Notes under the pieces: model-generated | What the model was told of the DNA's origin: nothing | What the model saw: only the letters and a program-made list of their open reading frames with translations | The model's database searches: none | Assembly: GCF_004123145.1 (NCBI RefSeq) | Contig: NZ_SDKC01000001.1 | Location: 1,507,501 to 1,571,500 of the forward strand | Reading direction: 5' to 3' | Origin: Blautia faecicola | GTDB lineage: Bacteria > Bacillota > Clostridia > Lachnospirales > Lachnospiraceae | DNA: 64,000 bases | In this document: piece by piece, positions 35,739 to 43,879 of the stretch | How the letters are laid out: each line of letters opens with the position of its first letter | How positions within the stretch are numbered: the first letter of the stretch is position 1 | Position numbers and translations under genes: made by a program

Positions 35739-36743
35739 ATGAGTTATCTTTATGTATGTGAACAGGGTGCAAGTATCGGGATAAAGGAAAATCGATTTCA
35801 GGTAAAATACAAAGATGGATTGTTAAAAAGTGTTCCGGCAGAAACCCTGGAAGTCATTGAGGTGTTTGGAAAGATTCAGATTACAACACAATGCCTGACC
35901 GAATGTCTGAAACGGGGAATCAATGTGATCTTTTATTCAACGAACGGGTCTTATTTTGGACGATTGATTTCAACTACCCATGTAAATGTACAGCGGCAAC
36001 GAAAACAGGCGGATCTTGGAAAAAACAAAGAGTTTCAGCTTGATTTCTCAAGGAAAATCATAGATGCCAAGATTCACAATCAGATTGTAGTATTGAGACG
36101 ATATGCAAGAGGAAGGCAGCAAAATGTTGAACGGGCGATTGCGGAGATGCAAAATATGCAAAGAAAGTTGCCACGTGCGGTCAGTATAGAACAGATTATG
36201 GGATATGAAGGAACAGCTGCAAAAATATATTTCAGAACTTTAGGAGAACTAATCGATCCGGCTTTTCGGTTTTCAGGAAGATCAAGGCGGCCTCCTATGG
36301 ATCCTTTTAATTCCATGATCAGTCTGGGATATTCTATTATTTTGAACGAATTGTATGGAAAAATAGAAGGAAAGGGATTAAATCCATATTTTGGAATTAT
36401 GCATAAAGATCGAGAAAAACACCCGACATTAGCCAGTGATTTGATGGAAGAGTGGAGGGCAGTGCTGATCGATACGACGGCGTTGAGTATGTTGAATGGG
36501 CATGAACTGGCCACAGAAAATTTTTATACGGACACAGAACATCCTGGAGTGTATCTGGATAAAGACGGATTTAAAAAATATATCCAGAAGCTGGAGATGA
36601 AATTCAGGTCGGACAATAAGTATCTCTCATACATTAATTACAGAGTCAGTTTTCGTAGGGCATTAGATATGCAGGTGAATCAGTTGGTAAAGGTAATTGA
36701 AACAGGAGATGTAAATGAGTACTCACCGGTTATAATTCGATAA
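35739..36743 (+). CDS. cas1: CRISPR integrase Cas1
   Basis: 334 residues. With Cas2 it inserts new spacers at the leader end of the array. The metal-binding residues are visible: Glu157 (MGYEGTAAK), His222 (GIMHKDREKHP) and Glu237 (SDLMEEWR). The N-terminal beta domain starts SYLYVCEQGASIGIKENRF. The gene begins 32 bases after the last repeat, with GAAAGAGGTG as ribosome site and no room for a normal promoter. No reverse transcriptase is fused. Confidence 0.97.
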   Translation: MSYLYVCEQGASIGIKENRFQVKYKDGLLKSVPAETLEVIEVFGKIQITTQCLTECLKRGINVIFYSTNGSYFGRLISTTHVNVQRQRKQADLGKNKEFQLDFSRKIIDAKIHNQIVVLRRYARGRQQNVERAIAEMQNMQRKLPRAVSIEQIMGYEGTAAKIYFRTLGELIDPAFRFSGRSRRPPMDPFNSMISLGYSIILNELYGKIEGKGLNPYFGIMHKDREKHPTLASDLMEEWRAVLIDTTALSMLNGHELATENFYTDTEHPGVYLDKDGFKKYIQKLEMKFRSDNKYLSYINYRVSFRRALDMQVNQLVKVIETGDVNEYSPVIIR

Positions 36744-36759
36744 AAACAGGAAAATACGA

Positions 36760-37077
36760 ATGGAAAATTATTTTTGGAATACGGAAGAAAATTATAAAGA
36801 GAAAAAACTATATATTCTGGTGATTTATGATATAGTAAATAACAGACGGAGAGTTGCTTTTGCCAAGAAAATGAATGGCTATGGATTCCGCGTACAGAAG
36901 TCGGCATTTGAAGCTATGATTTCGGAAGGTATGTATCGAAAACTGATCGATGAGATACCAACATTGATTGATAAATCAGAAGACAGTGTACGGGTATATA
37001 AGATTCGTGGAACCGGAGAAGTGAATCTTTTCGGACTGAACCAGAAAATTGAAAATGAAGAAGTTATTATTATTTAA
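36760..37077 (+). CDS. cas2: CRISPR-associated protein Cas2
   Basis: 105 residues, slightly longer than average because of an N-terminal extension (MENYFWNTEENYKEKK) ahead of the ferredoxin-like core YILVIYDIVNNRRRVAFAKK. The Asp after VIY is the conserved acidic residue. It forms the central dimer of the Cas1-Cas2 integrase. It follows cas1 by 16 bases. Confidence 0.95.
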   Translation: MENYFWNTEENYKEKKLYILVIYDIVNNRRRVAFAKKMNGYGFRVQKSAFEAMISEGMYRKLIDEIPTLIDKSEDSVRVYKIRGTGEVNLFGLNQKIENEEVIII

Positions 37078-37089
37078 AGAGGAAAGCAA

Positions 37090-38409
37090 ATGAATAGAAC
37101 AATTTTATTTACCCCGGTGGGAGGAACAGATCCTATTTCATCAACGAACTGCTATGATGGATCCATGTTACATATCTGTCGGGTTTACAAACCGGATATA
37201 GTTATTATGTATATGTCCAAGGAGATGCTGGATTATCAGGAGGAAGATGATCGATATCGATACTGCCTCGATCAGTTGATGAAATTGCAGAAACGGAAAA
37301 TGGAATATAGAATTATTGAACGGCGAAATCTCACGAAAGTGCATGAATTTGATTATTATTATCAGGATTTTCGGATGATCATAGAAAAGATTCATGAAAA
37401 TATGGATGATTCGGATACACTTCTTCTGAATGTATCATCGGGAACTCCGGCGATGAAAAGTGGCTTACTGGTATTACAGACATTGGGAGAATTCCCGGCG
37501 AAACCGATTCAGGTTGCAACACCGGAAGAAAAGATTAATGAACATAGTCGCAAAAATTATAACGTACGATTGTTGTGGGAGAAGGATATAGACAATCGCG
37601 AAGGATACAAAAACAGGTGTAAAGAAGTAACTTGTCCAACGTTGTCGAAAATAAAAAAAGAAGAAATAATAAAAAAACACATTTCTGTTTATGACTATAA
37701 AGCTGCCATTGATGTTGCGGAGACATTACCGAAGAAAGAAACGAAAAACTATAACGATTTATTGTATTTAGCAAATTCGAGAATTTTACTGGACTTTTCC
37801 AGAGTAGATAAACTTATAGAAAAAACAAAATTGCAGTGTTTTCCAGTGGAGGACACAGAGGAAAGAAAATATTTTGAGTATGCGTTGAGTACAAATATAA
37901 AATTGAAGCGAGGAGAGTATGCTGATTTTATACGCGCAATCACACCGTTAATAGTGGATTTGTTTGAAACTATTTTGGAAAAAGAATTTAATATTGATAT
38001 CAATGATTACTGCGAAATAAATGAAAATTCAGTAAGGAACTGGTCAAAAAGAAAATTATCAGGAACTGTAATTGGAAATTTATTAGACAGACAGTATCGC
38101 AATGGATTTAAAGGTAAAGAAGTATATTCAGACCATCTTCGAATGATAATTATTGGTTTGTCAAAAGATCGGCGATTAATAAGAACAGTAGATGAAGTAA
38201 GAAAAGTTGAAAAAAATATTCGAAATCTGGCAGCTCATGAAATTGTGTCGATTACGGATAAAACCATTGTGGAAAAAACAGGATATACAGGCGAGAAAAT
38301 TATGAACATGATAAAAGAACTGTTTCATTATACGGGAATAGCGATTCGCAAGGAATACTGGGATTCTTACGATGATATGAATCAAAAAATATTACAGAAA
38401 ATCGGGTAA
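37090..38409 (+). CDS. csm6: CARF-HEPN ribonuclease Csm6
   Basis: 439 residues. Cyclic oligoadenylate made by Csm1 binds the N-terminal CARF domain and switches on non-specific RNA cleavage by the C-terminal HEPN domain. CARF features are ILFTPVGGTDPIS and NVSSGTPAMKSGLLVL (from Asn114). The HEPN motif is RNLAAH, R378-x4-H383. It follows cas2 by 12 bases. Cas10 and Csm6 both being intact suggests working cOA signalling. No ring nuclease gene is visible nearby. Confidence 0.94.
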   Translation: MNRTILFTPVGGTDPISSTNCYDGSMLHICRVYKPDIVIMYMSKEMLDYQEEDDRYRYCLDQLMKLQKRKMEYRIIERRNLTKVHEFDYYYQDFRMIIEKIHENMDDSDTLLLNVSSGTPAMKSGLLVLQTLGEFPAKPIQVATPEEKINEHSRKNYNVRLLWEKDIDNREGYKNRCKEVTCPTLSKIKKEEIIKKHISVYDYKAAIDVAETLPKKETKNYNDLLYLANSRILLDFSRVDKLIEKTKLQCFPVEDTEERKYFEYALSTNIKLKRGEYADFIRAITPLIVDLFETILEKEFNIDINDYCEINENSVRNWSKRKLSGTVIGNLLDRQYRNGFKGKEVYSDHLRMIIIGLSKDRRLIRTVDEVRKVEKNIRNLAAHEIVSITDKTIVEKTGYTGEKIMNMIKELFHYTGIAIRKEYWDSYDDMNQKILQKIG

Positions 38410-38415
38410 TAAGAT

Positions 38416-39030
38416 ATGAGAGAAGACAAAACCGAACAGCGATGGGATAAACTACTGCACATCCGCACAAGCGGAAGGGATGATTCTCATTCGGATCAAC
38501 ACAGATACCCGTATGAGCCGACACCGTATACCGTGCTGGAACGCCTTGCGGATTCCGGGTATATCCGAAAGAACAATCTGCTGTTGGATTATGGCTGCGG
38601 AAAAGGACGGGTAGATTTCTTTTTGTCCTGGCAGACCAGATGTCAGTCTGTAGGAATTGAATATGATGAGCGGATCTATGAAAGTGCACAGAAGAATAAA
38701 GAAACCGCAGTCTCCTCCGGGCGGGTATCTTTCGAAAAGGTCGATGCGACAGAATTCGTTGTCCCGGATCAGGCGGACAGGATGTATTTTTTTAATCCGT
38801 TTTCTGTAGAAATATTACAGCATGTGATAGCAAGAATACTGGAATCCTATTACCGGAATATGAGACCGATCCAATTGTTCTTTTATTATCCTTCGGATGA
38901 CTACATAGCGTGTCTGATGAGTGTGGAAGAGTTACAGTTTTCGGACGAGATTGATTGTAAAGATCTCTTTCCGGGAGAAAATCCAAGGGAAAGAATCGTA
39001 GTATTCGAACTGGGAGAAATCGCAGGTTGA
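38416..39030 (+). CDS. Class I SAM-dependent methyltransferase directly behind csm6
   Basis: 204 residues. Motif I is LLLDYGCGKGRVDFFLSW (about residues 55-72), with an acidic residue at the end of the next strand (GIEYDERIYESA), and a post-motif FFNPFSVEILQHV. The substrate is unknown. It begins 6 bases after the csm6 stop, on the same strand, so it is likely co-transcribed, but its base composition looks closer to the host genes than to the cas genes. It could be an accessory gene of the CRISPR locus or the first chromosomal gene beyond it. Confidence 0.82.
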   Translation: MREDKTEQRWDKLLHIRTSGRDDSHSDQHRYPYEPTPYTVLERLADSGYIRKNNLLLDYGCGKGRVDFFLSWQTRCQSVGIEYDERIYESAQKNKETAVSSGRVSFEKVDATEFVVPDQADRMYFFNPFSVEILQHVIARILESYYRNMRPIQLFFYYPSDDYIACLMSVEELQFSDEIDCKDLFPGENPRERIVVFELGEIAG

Positions 39031-39068
39031 AATATGGAAAGTTAAGGAACGCGAAGGAGAAAAACATT

Positions 39069-39362
39069 ATGGGAGATCATGAAAGAGGAAAGCTGGATGA
39101 CAGTGGATTCCACTATGACGGCTGTGCAGGCGGTCCCTGTGGATGCGATGGAGGAAGCGGAGGTTCGCCGAGGAGAGGTGGCGGTGGAGACGGTCTGTGG
39201 ATTGCATTTGGCTTGATTGTGGTTTTTGGAGGGGTAATCGGACTGTCGGAACTAACAGGAATACCATTGGAAAACTGGTCATCAGGAATGATACTTTTTG
39301 TGATGTTTCTCCTGTTTTTATTAGTTGCAGTGATTATAACAATCTATTATCTTCTGAAATAG
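39069..39362 (+). CDS. Small membrane protein with Gly/Cys-rich N-terminus
   Basis: 97 residues from the ATG at 39069, chosen for its GAAGGAG ribosome site; a frame from 39027 overlaps the methyltransferase. The N-terminal 45 residues are rich in Gly, Cys, Asp and Arg (CAGGPCGCDGGSGGS). Two hydrophobic helices follow (about residues 44-61 and 72-96). No family is recognised. The Cys cluster might bind metal, but this is only composition. Confidence 0.65.
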   Translation: MGDHERGKLDDSGFHYDGCAGGPCGCDGGSGGSPRRGGGGDGLWIAFGLIVVFGGVIGLSELTGIPLENWSSGMILFVMFLLFLLVAVIITIYYLLK

Positions 39363-39365
39363 AAA

Positions 39366-39523
39366 GAATATTCGTAACTATTCAGTAGGTAGTATCCCGC
39401 GAGGTGTTTTGGCATGAATATGCCAAAATCCCGAGACATACAAGTCAAAATGCCATCACCGAAGGTGATTTTAAATGCATTTTGACTCGTAACTGTGAAG
39501 GTACTGAACAGTTACGAATATTC
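39366..39523 (+). repeat. MITE-like repeat, copy 2 (longest terminal repeats)
   Basis: GAATATTCGTAACT...CAGTA at the left is matched by TACTG...AGTTACGAATATTC at the right, 22 bases with one mismatch. The interior is nearly identical to copies 1 and 3. It lies between the small membrane protein gene and the aldo/keto reductase promoter, 1 kb beyond csm6. Confidence 0.88.
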
Positions 39524-39555
39524 AGCATAAAAATATCACAAAAAAGAAAAAAAGA

Positions 39556-39586
39556 TTGACATTCAAGTATACTTGAATGTTATCAT
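39556..39586 (+). promoter_or_regulatory. MerR-type promoter with 18-bp palindromic operator
   Basis: TTGACA (39556-39561) and TATCAT (39581-39586) are separated by 19 bases rather than 17. The spacer is filled by the perfect palindrome ATTCAAGTATACTTGAAT (39561-39578). An overlong spacer with central dyad is the hallmark of promoters activated by MerR-family regulators. It drives the aldo/keto reductase gene; the regulator is not adjacent. Confidence 0.75.
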
Positions 39587-39620
39587 AAAAGTAAACAAAA
39601 AAGAAAGAAGGGTTTTTACA

Positions 39621-40745
39621 ATGAGTGTTGATGTAACAAAAATGCCGAAACTCGGTTTCGGTCTGATGAGACTGCCGGAGAAGGACGGGGAACTGGATCT
39701 GGAGCAGCTTTGTAAGATGGTGGATGCGTATATGGCATCCGGAATGAATTATTTTGATACCGCTTATATGTACTGCGGAGGAAAATCCGAGAGCATCATC
39801 AAAAAAGCGCTGGTAGAGCGTTATCCGCGTGACAGCTTTACGCTGACAACCAAACTTCCGCAGTGGATGATGGACGAAGGAATTGACGGAAGAGATCGGA
39901 TCTTCAATGAGCAGCTGGCACGTACCGGTGCGGGATATTTTGATTATTATCTGTTACATAGCGTAGAAGACGGAGCAAACTACGAAGGTTACGTCAAATA
40001 CGACTGCTTCAACTGGGCGATGAAGAAAAAAGAAGAAGGACTGATCCGTCATTTCGGTTTCTCTTTTCATGGAACACCGGAACTGCTGGACAAGATCCTC
40101 TCCGAGCATCCGGAAGTAGAGATCGTACAGATCCAGATGAACTATGCAGACTGGGAGAATCCGCTGGTACAGTCCGGTCGACTGTATGAGGTTCTTCGCA
40201 AATACAACATGCCTTTCCTGGTTATGGAGCCGGTAAAAGGCGGTTCTCTCGCCAGTGCATCTCCGGAAGTCGAGGCAGAGATGAAAAAGATCAAACCGGA
40301 CGCTTCCGTAGCATCCTGGGCACTGCGCTTTGCGGCATCTCTTCCAGGTGTTGCCACCGTATTGTCCGGTATGTCCAACGAAGAGCAGATGAACGACAAC
40401 CTGAAGACATTTACCAACTTTGAGCCACTGTCAGAGGAAGAGCAGAAAGTGATCGAAAAAGCACAGGAGGAACTGAAGAAAAATCCAACCGTTCCATGTA
40501 CTTCCTGCCGCTACTGCTGCGATGGATGTCCACAGCAGATTTCCATCCCGGATGTCTTCCGTGCGTTAAATACGATCCGCCTGTACGGAGAAAAAGACCG
40601 TGCACAGTCTTATTATGAAAAACTGACACAGACATCCGGAAAAGCAGGTGACTGTATCCAGTGCGGTCAGTGCGAGAGTGTCTGTCCGCAGCATCTGTCC
40701 ATTATTTCTCTGCTGGAGGAAGCAGCTGAAAAACTGGAGAAATAA
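39621..40745 (+). CDS. Aldo/keto reductase with C-terminal 4Fe-4S domain
   Basis: 374 residues from the ATG at 39621; an earlier in-frame start at 39573 overlaps the promoter. Residues 1-290 form the AKR barrel with catalytic-type features YFDTAYMYCGGKSE, TKLPQW and YYLLHSVED. The C-terminal part carries two cysteine clusters, CTSCRYCCDGCPQ and CIQCGQCESVCPQ, which should hold iron-sulfur centres. Such fusions may couple ferredoxin-type electron transfer to carbonyl reduction. Behind a MerR-type promoter, it is likely induced by a reactive carbonyl or similar stress. Confidence 0.88.
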   Translation: MSVDVTKMPKLGFGLMRLPEKDGELDLEQLCKMVDAYMASGMNYFDTAYMYCGGKSESIIKKALVERYPRDSFTLTTKLPQWMMDEGIDGRDRIFNEQLARTGAGYFDYYLLHSVEDGANYEGYVKYDCFNWAMKKKEEGLIRHFGFSFHGTPELLDKILSEHPEVEIVQIQMNYADWENPLVQSGRLYEVLRKYNMPFLVMEPVKGGSLASASPEVEAEMKKIKPDASVASWALRFAASLPGVATVLSGMSNEEQMNDNLKTFTNFEPLSEEEQKVIEKAQEELKKNPTVPCTSCRYCCDGCPQQISIPDVFRALNTIRLYGEKDRAQSYYEKLTQTSGKAGDCIQCGQCESVCPQHLSIISLLEEAAEKLEK

Positions 40746-40857
40746 TAAAAAACGGCTGTGCTATACCTGAAAAGCATAACAGATGGTTCAAATATGTTTC
40801 CTGTATTGCTTTTTGTGGGGAAAAATGTTAAGATATTAGCAAATGAACACGAGACAA

Positions 40858-40898
40858 AGAATACCTGCAGAGACGGGAGCGTGCGCTGCAGGTATTCT
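40858..40898 (+). other. Perfect 13-bp hairpin in the leader of the nucleotidyltransferase gene
   Basis: AGAATACCTGCAG (40858-40870) and CTGCAGGTATTCT (40886-40898) are exact complements with a 15-base loop. No T run follows, so it is not a standard terminator. It ends 23 bases before the start codon of the next gene. Confidence 0.6.
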
Positions 40899-40921
40899 TC
40901 TGCAACAGAAAGGAACAACAT

Positions 40922-41839
40922 ATGAAAACAACACTGATTATCATGGCAGCGGGTATTGGTTCCAGGTTCGGAACAGGGATCAAACAGCTGGCAAAGATGT
41001 CGGACAACGGAGAGATCATCATGGATTACTCGATCTATGATGCAAAAGAAGCAGGATTTGACAAAGTGGTATTTGTAATCCGCAAAGATATCGAGGAAGA
41101 GTTCAAAGCGGTGATCGGAAACCGCATCGGCTCTCAGATCGAAGTGGAATATGTATACCAGGAACTGACCGATCTGCCGGATGGCTTCACTGTGCCGGAA
41201 GGACGTAAAAAACCATGGGGAACCGGTCAGGCGGTACTGGCGTGCAAAGATGTAGTCAAAGACCCGTTTGTGATCATCAATGCAGACGATTACTACGGAA
41301 AAGAGGCTTTCGTAAAGCTGCATGATTTTCTGGTAAACGGAAAACAGGAAGGCGAAGTGCTGAACATGGCGATGGCAGGATTTGTCCTGAAAAATACTGT
41401 CAGCGAGAACGGAGCTGTTACCCGTGGTATCTGTACCGTGGATGACGATGATATGCTGACAGATGTTCTGGAGACATCCGGTATTGCAATCGGGGCGGAC
41501 GGAACCGTAGTCTGCGACAGAGAAGAAGTAAGATCCTGGATCACACCGGATGTTCATGTATCTATGAATATGTGGGCCGCATATCCGGAATTTCTGAACA
41601 AGCTGGAGAGTGGATTTGTAGAATTCCTGAAGGATGATTCCGGTGATCCGCTGAAGAAAGAATATCTGATTCCGATCATCGTGGACGGTCTGTTAAAACA
41701 GAACAAAGCAACCGTAAAAGTTCTGGAGACACAGGACAAATGGATCGGTATTACTTATAAAGAAGATACCGAACTGGCACAGGCAGGTTTCCGTGAAATG
41801 ATCCGTTCCGGTAAATATCCGGAGAAACTGTGGGATTGA
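40922..41839 (+). CDS. Nucleotidyltransferase family protein (NTP-transferase fold)
   Basis: 305 residues. The N-terminal signature IIMAAGIGSRFGTGIKQLAKM is the nucleotide-binding loop of sugar-1-phosphate nucleotidyltransferases, and PWGTGQAVLACKDVVKDPFVIINADDYYG supplies the second substrate loop and the metal-binding Asp. The substrate is unknown. It is monocistronic with a strong terminator and a hairpin in its leader. Confidence 0.85.
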   Translation: MKTTLIIMAAGIGSRFGTGIKQLAKMSDNGEIIMDYSIYDAKEAGFDKVVFVIRKDIEEEFKAVIGNRIGSQIEVEYVYQELTDLPDGFTVPEGRKKPWGTGQAVLACKDVVKDPFVIINADDYYGKEAFVKLHDFLVNGKQEGEVLNMAMAGFVLKNTVSENGAVTRGICTVDDDDMLTDVLETSGIAIGADGTVVCDREEVRSWITPDVHVSMNMWAAYPEFLNKLESGFVEFLKDDSGDPLKKEYLIPIIVDGLLKQNKATVKVLETQDKWIGITYKEDTELAQAGFREMIRSGKYPEKLWD

Positions 41840-41880
41840 TTCTAAAAGAAGAAAATTAAGGATAAAAAATATGAAAAAAC

Positions 41881-41950
41881 AGCATCAAATAAAAAATCAG
41901 AGATGTGGAAATTCCCAAAATCTGATTTTTTATCTGATGCTTTTCTTTTT
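41881..41950 (+). terminator. Strong terminator after the nucleotidyltransferase gene
   Basis: AGCATCAAATAAAAAATCAGA pairs with TCTGATTTTTTATCTGATGC with a mismatch, a stem of about 20 bp, followed by TTTTCTTTTT. Confidence 0.85.
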
Positions 41951-42044
41951 CGCAAGCGACGGGTTAAAGTCTGGGTCTGTACGGGAAACCGGATGGCTGT
42001 CGCGACAACAGGCGACAGAAGACGCTGTTAATATAACTCGTATC
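41946..42044 (+). repeat. Second repeat family, copy 1
   Basis: CGCAAGCGACGGGTTAAAGTC...CTGTCGCGACAAC aligns with the element at 50857-50957 over about 60 bases with near-equal spacing (50 and 49 bases between the two conserved boxes). Both copies follow directly on a terminator. Confidence 0.6.
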
Positions 42045-42073
42045 TGTGCGGAATTTCTTATGAAGAATCAATC

Positions 42074-42325
42074 TTAGACCTGTGCATCCTTGATCAGATC
42101 TTCAAATGTCACATGAAAAATCTGGCAGAATGCAAGAATCTCGATATCTGTGACATAACGCTGATTTGTTTCAATCCGCGTGATCACGTTCCGGTCGATA
42201 TCGTATCCGATCAGTTGCAGTTCTCTTGCCAGATCCCGCTGGGAAAGTTCCCGGTTCTGGCGAAGACGCATCAGATTCTTGCCAATCATATTTTTGTTTC
42301 CGTTCGATGTTCTTGGTTTTGGCAT
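42074..42325 (-). CDS. XRE-family helix-turn-helix regulator
   Basis: 83 residues from the ATG at 42325 (GGAG 11 bases upstream). The HTH is LSQRDLARELQLIGYDIDRNVITRIETNQRYVTD in pieces: recognition region near residues 26-58, followed by IEILAFCQIFHVTFEDLI. It is a single-domain DNA-binding protein. Targets are unknown; glf starts 210 bases away on the opposite strand and the intervening region could hold a shared operator. Confidence 0.88.
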   Translation of the reverse strand: MPKPRTSNGNKNMIGKNLMRLRQNRELSQRDLARELQLIGYDIDRNVITRIETNQRYVTDIEILAFCQIFHVTFEDLIKDAQV

Positions 42326-42534
42326 GGCAGGATAAGCTCCTTTTTCTTTGGTAAAATAAAATTGTCTCATTTTCTGAGTTCTTCCATAATTTTACAAAAC
42401 TTAGGGAATTCGCATGGTTGTAAAAATGAGACAAAACGGGCAGAAAAAGAAAAGGGATGACATTTTGCCGGAGGCTGTATATAATGGAAGAAGCGACAGC
42501 GAGACGGAAAGAAAAAGATACAAGGAGAAACAAA

Positions 42535-43656
42535 ATGAAAGCATATGATTATGTTATCGTAGGAGCCGGTCTGTACGGCGCCGTATTTGCCCGGGAAGCG
42601 GTAAAAAAAGGGAAAAAGGTGCTGGTAATCGACAAACGCCCAAACATCGCAGGAAATGTGTATACAGAGCAGATCGAAGGGATTCATGTACATAAATACG
42701 GTGCGCATATTTTCCACACCAACAACAAAAAAGTGTGGGACTATGTGACATCTTTTGCGGAGTTTAACCGCTTTACGAACTCCCCGGTGGCAAATTACAA
42801 GGGTGAGCTGTACAGCCTGCCGTTTAATATGTATACCTTCAATAAGATGTGGGGTGTGGTGACACCGGAAGAGGCAGCAGCCAAGATCGAAGAACAGAGA
42901 CAGGCAGCAGGCATCACCGAGCCGAAGAATCTGGAAGAGCAGGCAATCTCTCTGGTTGGAACGGATATTTATGAGAAACTGATCAAGGGTTACACACAGA
43001 AACAGTGGGGACGTCCGTGTACGGAGCTTCCGTCATTTATCATCCGCCGTCTGCCGGTACGTCTGACCTTTGATAACAACTATTTCAATGCATTATATCA
43101 GGGAATTCCGGTAGGTGGTTACACAAAGATGGTTGCCAACATGCTTGATGGCATTGAGGTAGAACTTGGCGTGGATTATCTGGAGAAGAAAGAGTATTAT
43201 GACAGTCTGGGAGAAAAGATCGTATATACCGGACCGATTGATGCGTATTTTGCATATACACTGGGTACGCTGGAATACCGTTCGGTGCGATTCGAGACAG
43301 AAGTACTGGACAAACCGAATTTCCAGGGAAATGCAGCGGTGAATTATACAGACGCAGAGACTCCGTGGACACGAATCATCGAGCATAAATGGTTTGAGTT
43401 CGGAAAAGATGAGAACGGTCAGGATCTTCCGAAAACAGTCATCAGCCGCGAATACAGCTCCGAGTGGAAACCGGGCGATGAACCTTATTATCCGGTCAAT
43501 GATGAAAAGAACGGAAAACTCTATGAAGAATATAAAAAACTTGCTGAGAAAGAAACTGATGTGATTTTCGGCGGCAGACTGGGTGAATATAAGTATTATG
43601 ATATGGATGCGGTGATTGCAGCGGCACTGGATATGAGTGAGAGAGAGCTGGGATAA
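42535..43656 (+). CDS. glf: UDP-galactopyranose mutase
   Basis: 373 residues from the ATG at 42535 (AAGGAG 8 bases upstream); the earlier start at 42457 has no ribosome site. It converts UDP-galactopyranose to UDP-galactofuranose using reduced FAD, supplying galactofuranose for surface glycans. The FAD motif is YVIVGAGLYGAVFAREA, followed by RPNIAGNVYTEQI, HKYGAHIFHTNNKKVWDY and TGPIDAYFAYTLGTLEYRS. It is the first of several surface-sugar genes in this region. Confidence 0.96.
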   Translation: MKAYDYVIVGAGLYGAVFAREAVKKGKKVLVIDKRPNIAGNVYTEQIEGIHVHKYGAHIFHTNNKKVWDYVTSFAEFNRFTNSPVANYKGELYSLPFNMYTFNKMWGVVTPEEAAAKIEEQRQAAGITEPKNLEEQAISLVGTDIYEKLIKGYTQKQWGRPCTELPSFIIRRLPVRLTFDNNYFNALYQGIPVGGYTKMVANMLDGIEVELGVDYLEKKEYYDSLGEKIVYTGPIDAYFAYTLGTLEYRSVRFETEVLDKPNFQGNAAVNYTDAETPWTRIIEHKWFEFGKDENGQDLPKTVISREYSSEWKPGDEPYYPVNDEKNGKLYEEYKKLAEKETDVIFGGRLGEYKYYDMDAVIAAALDMSERELG

Positions 43657-43784
43657 TTGTTTTCGGATTATGACAGATATTTAAGAAAATTCAATTGTGA
43701 TTTACCAGGATGGTAAGAAAAGCAAATCCAGTATGTTGTAGACTGGGGCTGTCAATGAGGCATTATGTATAAATATCTGAGGAA

Positions 43785-43842
43785 AACTAAAAACAGTGTA
43801 GTACAATGTTTGATTTCAAACCGTACTACACTGTTTTTAGTT
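43785..43842. terminator. Bidirectional terminator between glf and rfbD
   Basis: AACTAAAAACAGTGTAGTAC and GTACTACACTGTTTTTAGTT form a perfect 20-bp stem with an 18-base loop. It lies between two convergent genes and has A and T runs built into the stem. Confidence 0.88.
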
Positions 43843-43879
43843 AAACAATATATCATTTGCGTTGATAATCAGACACACT

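Noticed and set aside
41871-42077. 68-codon plus-strand frame after the nucleotidyltransferase gene
   Set aside because: It runs through a strong terminator and the second repeat family and has no homology-like pattern.
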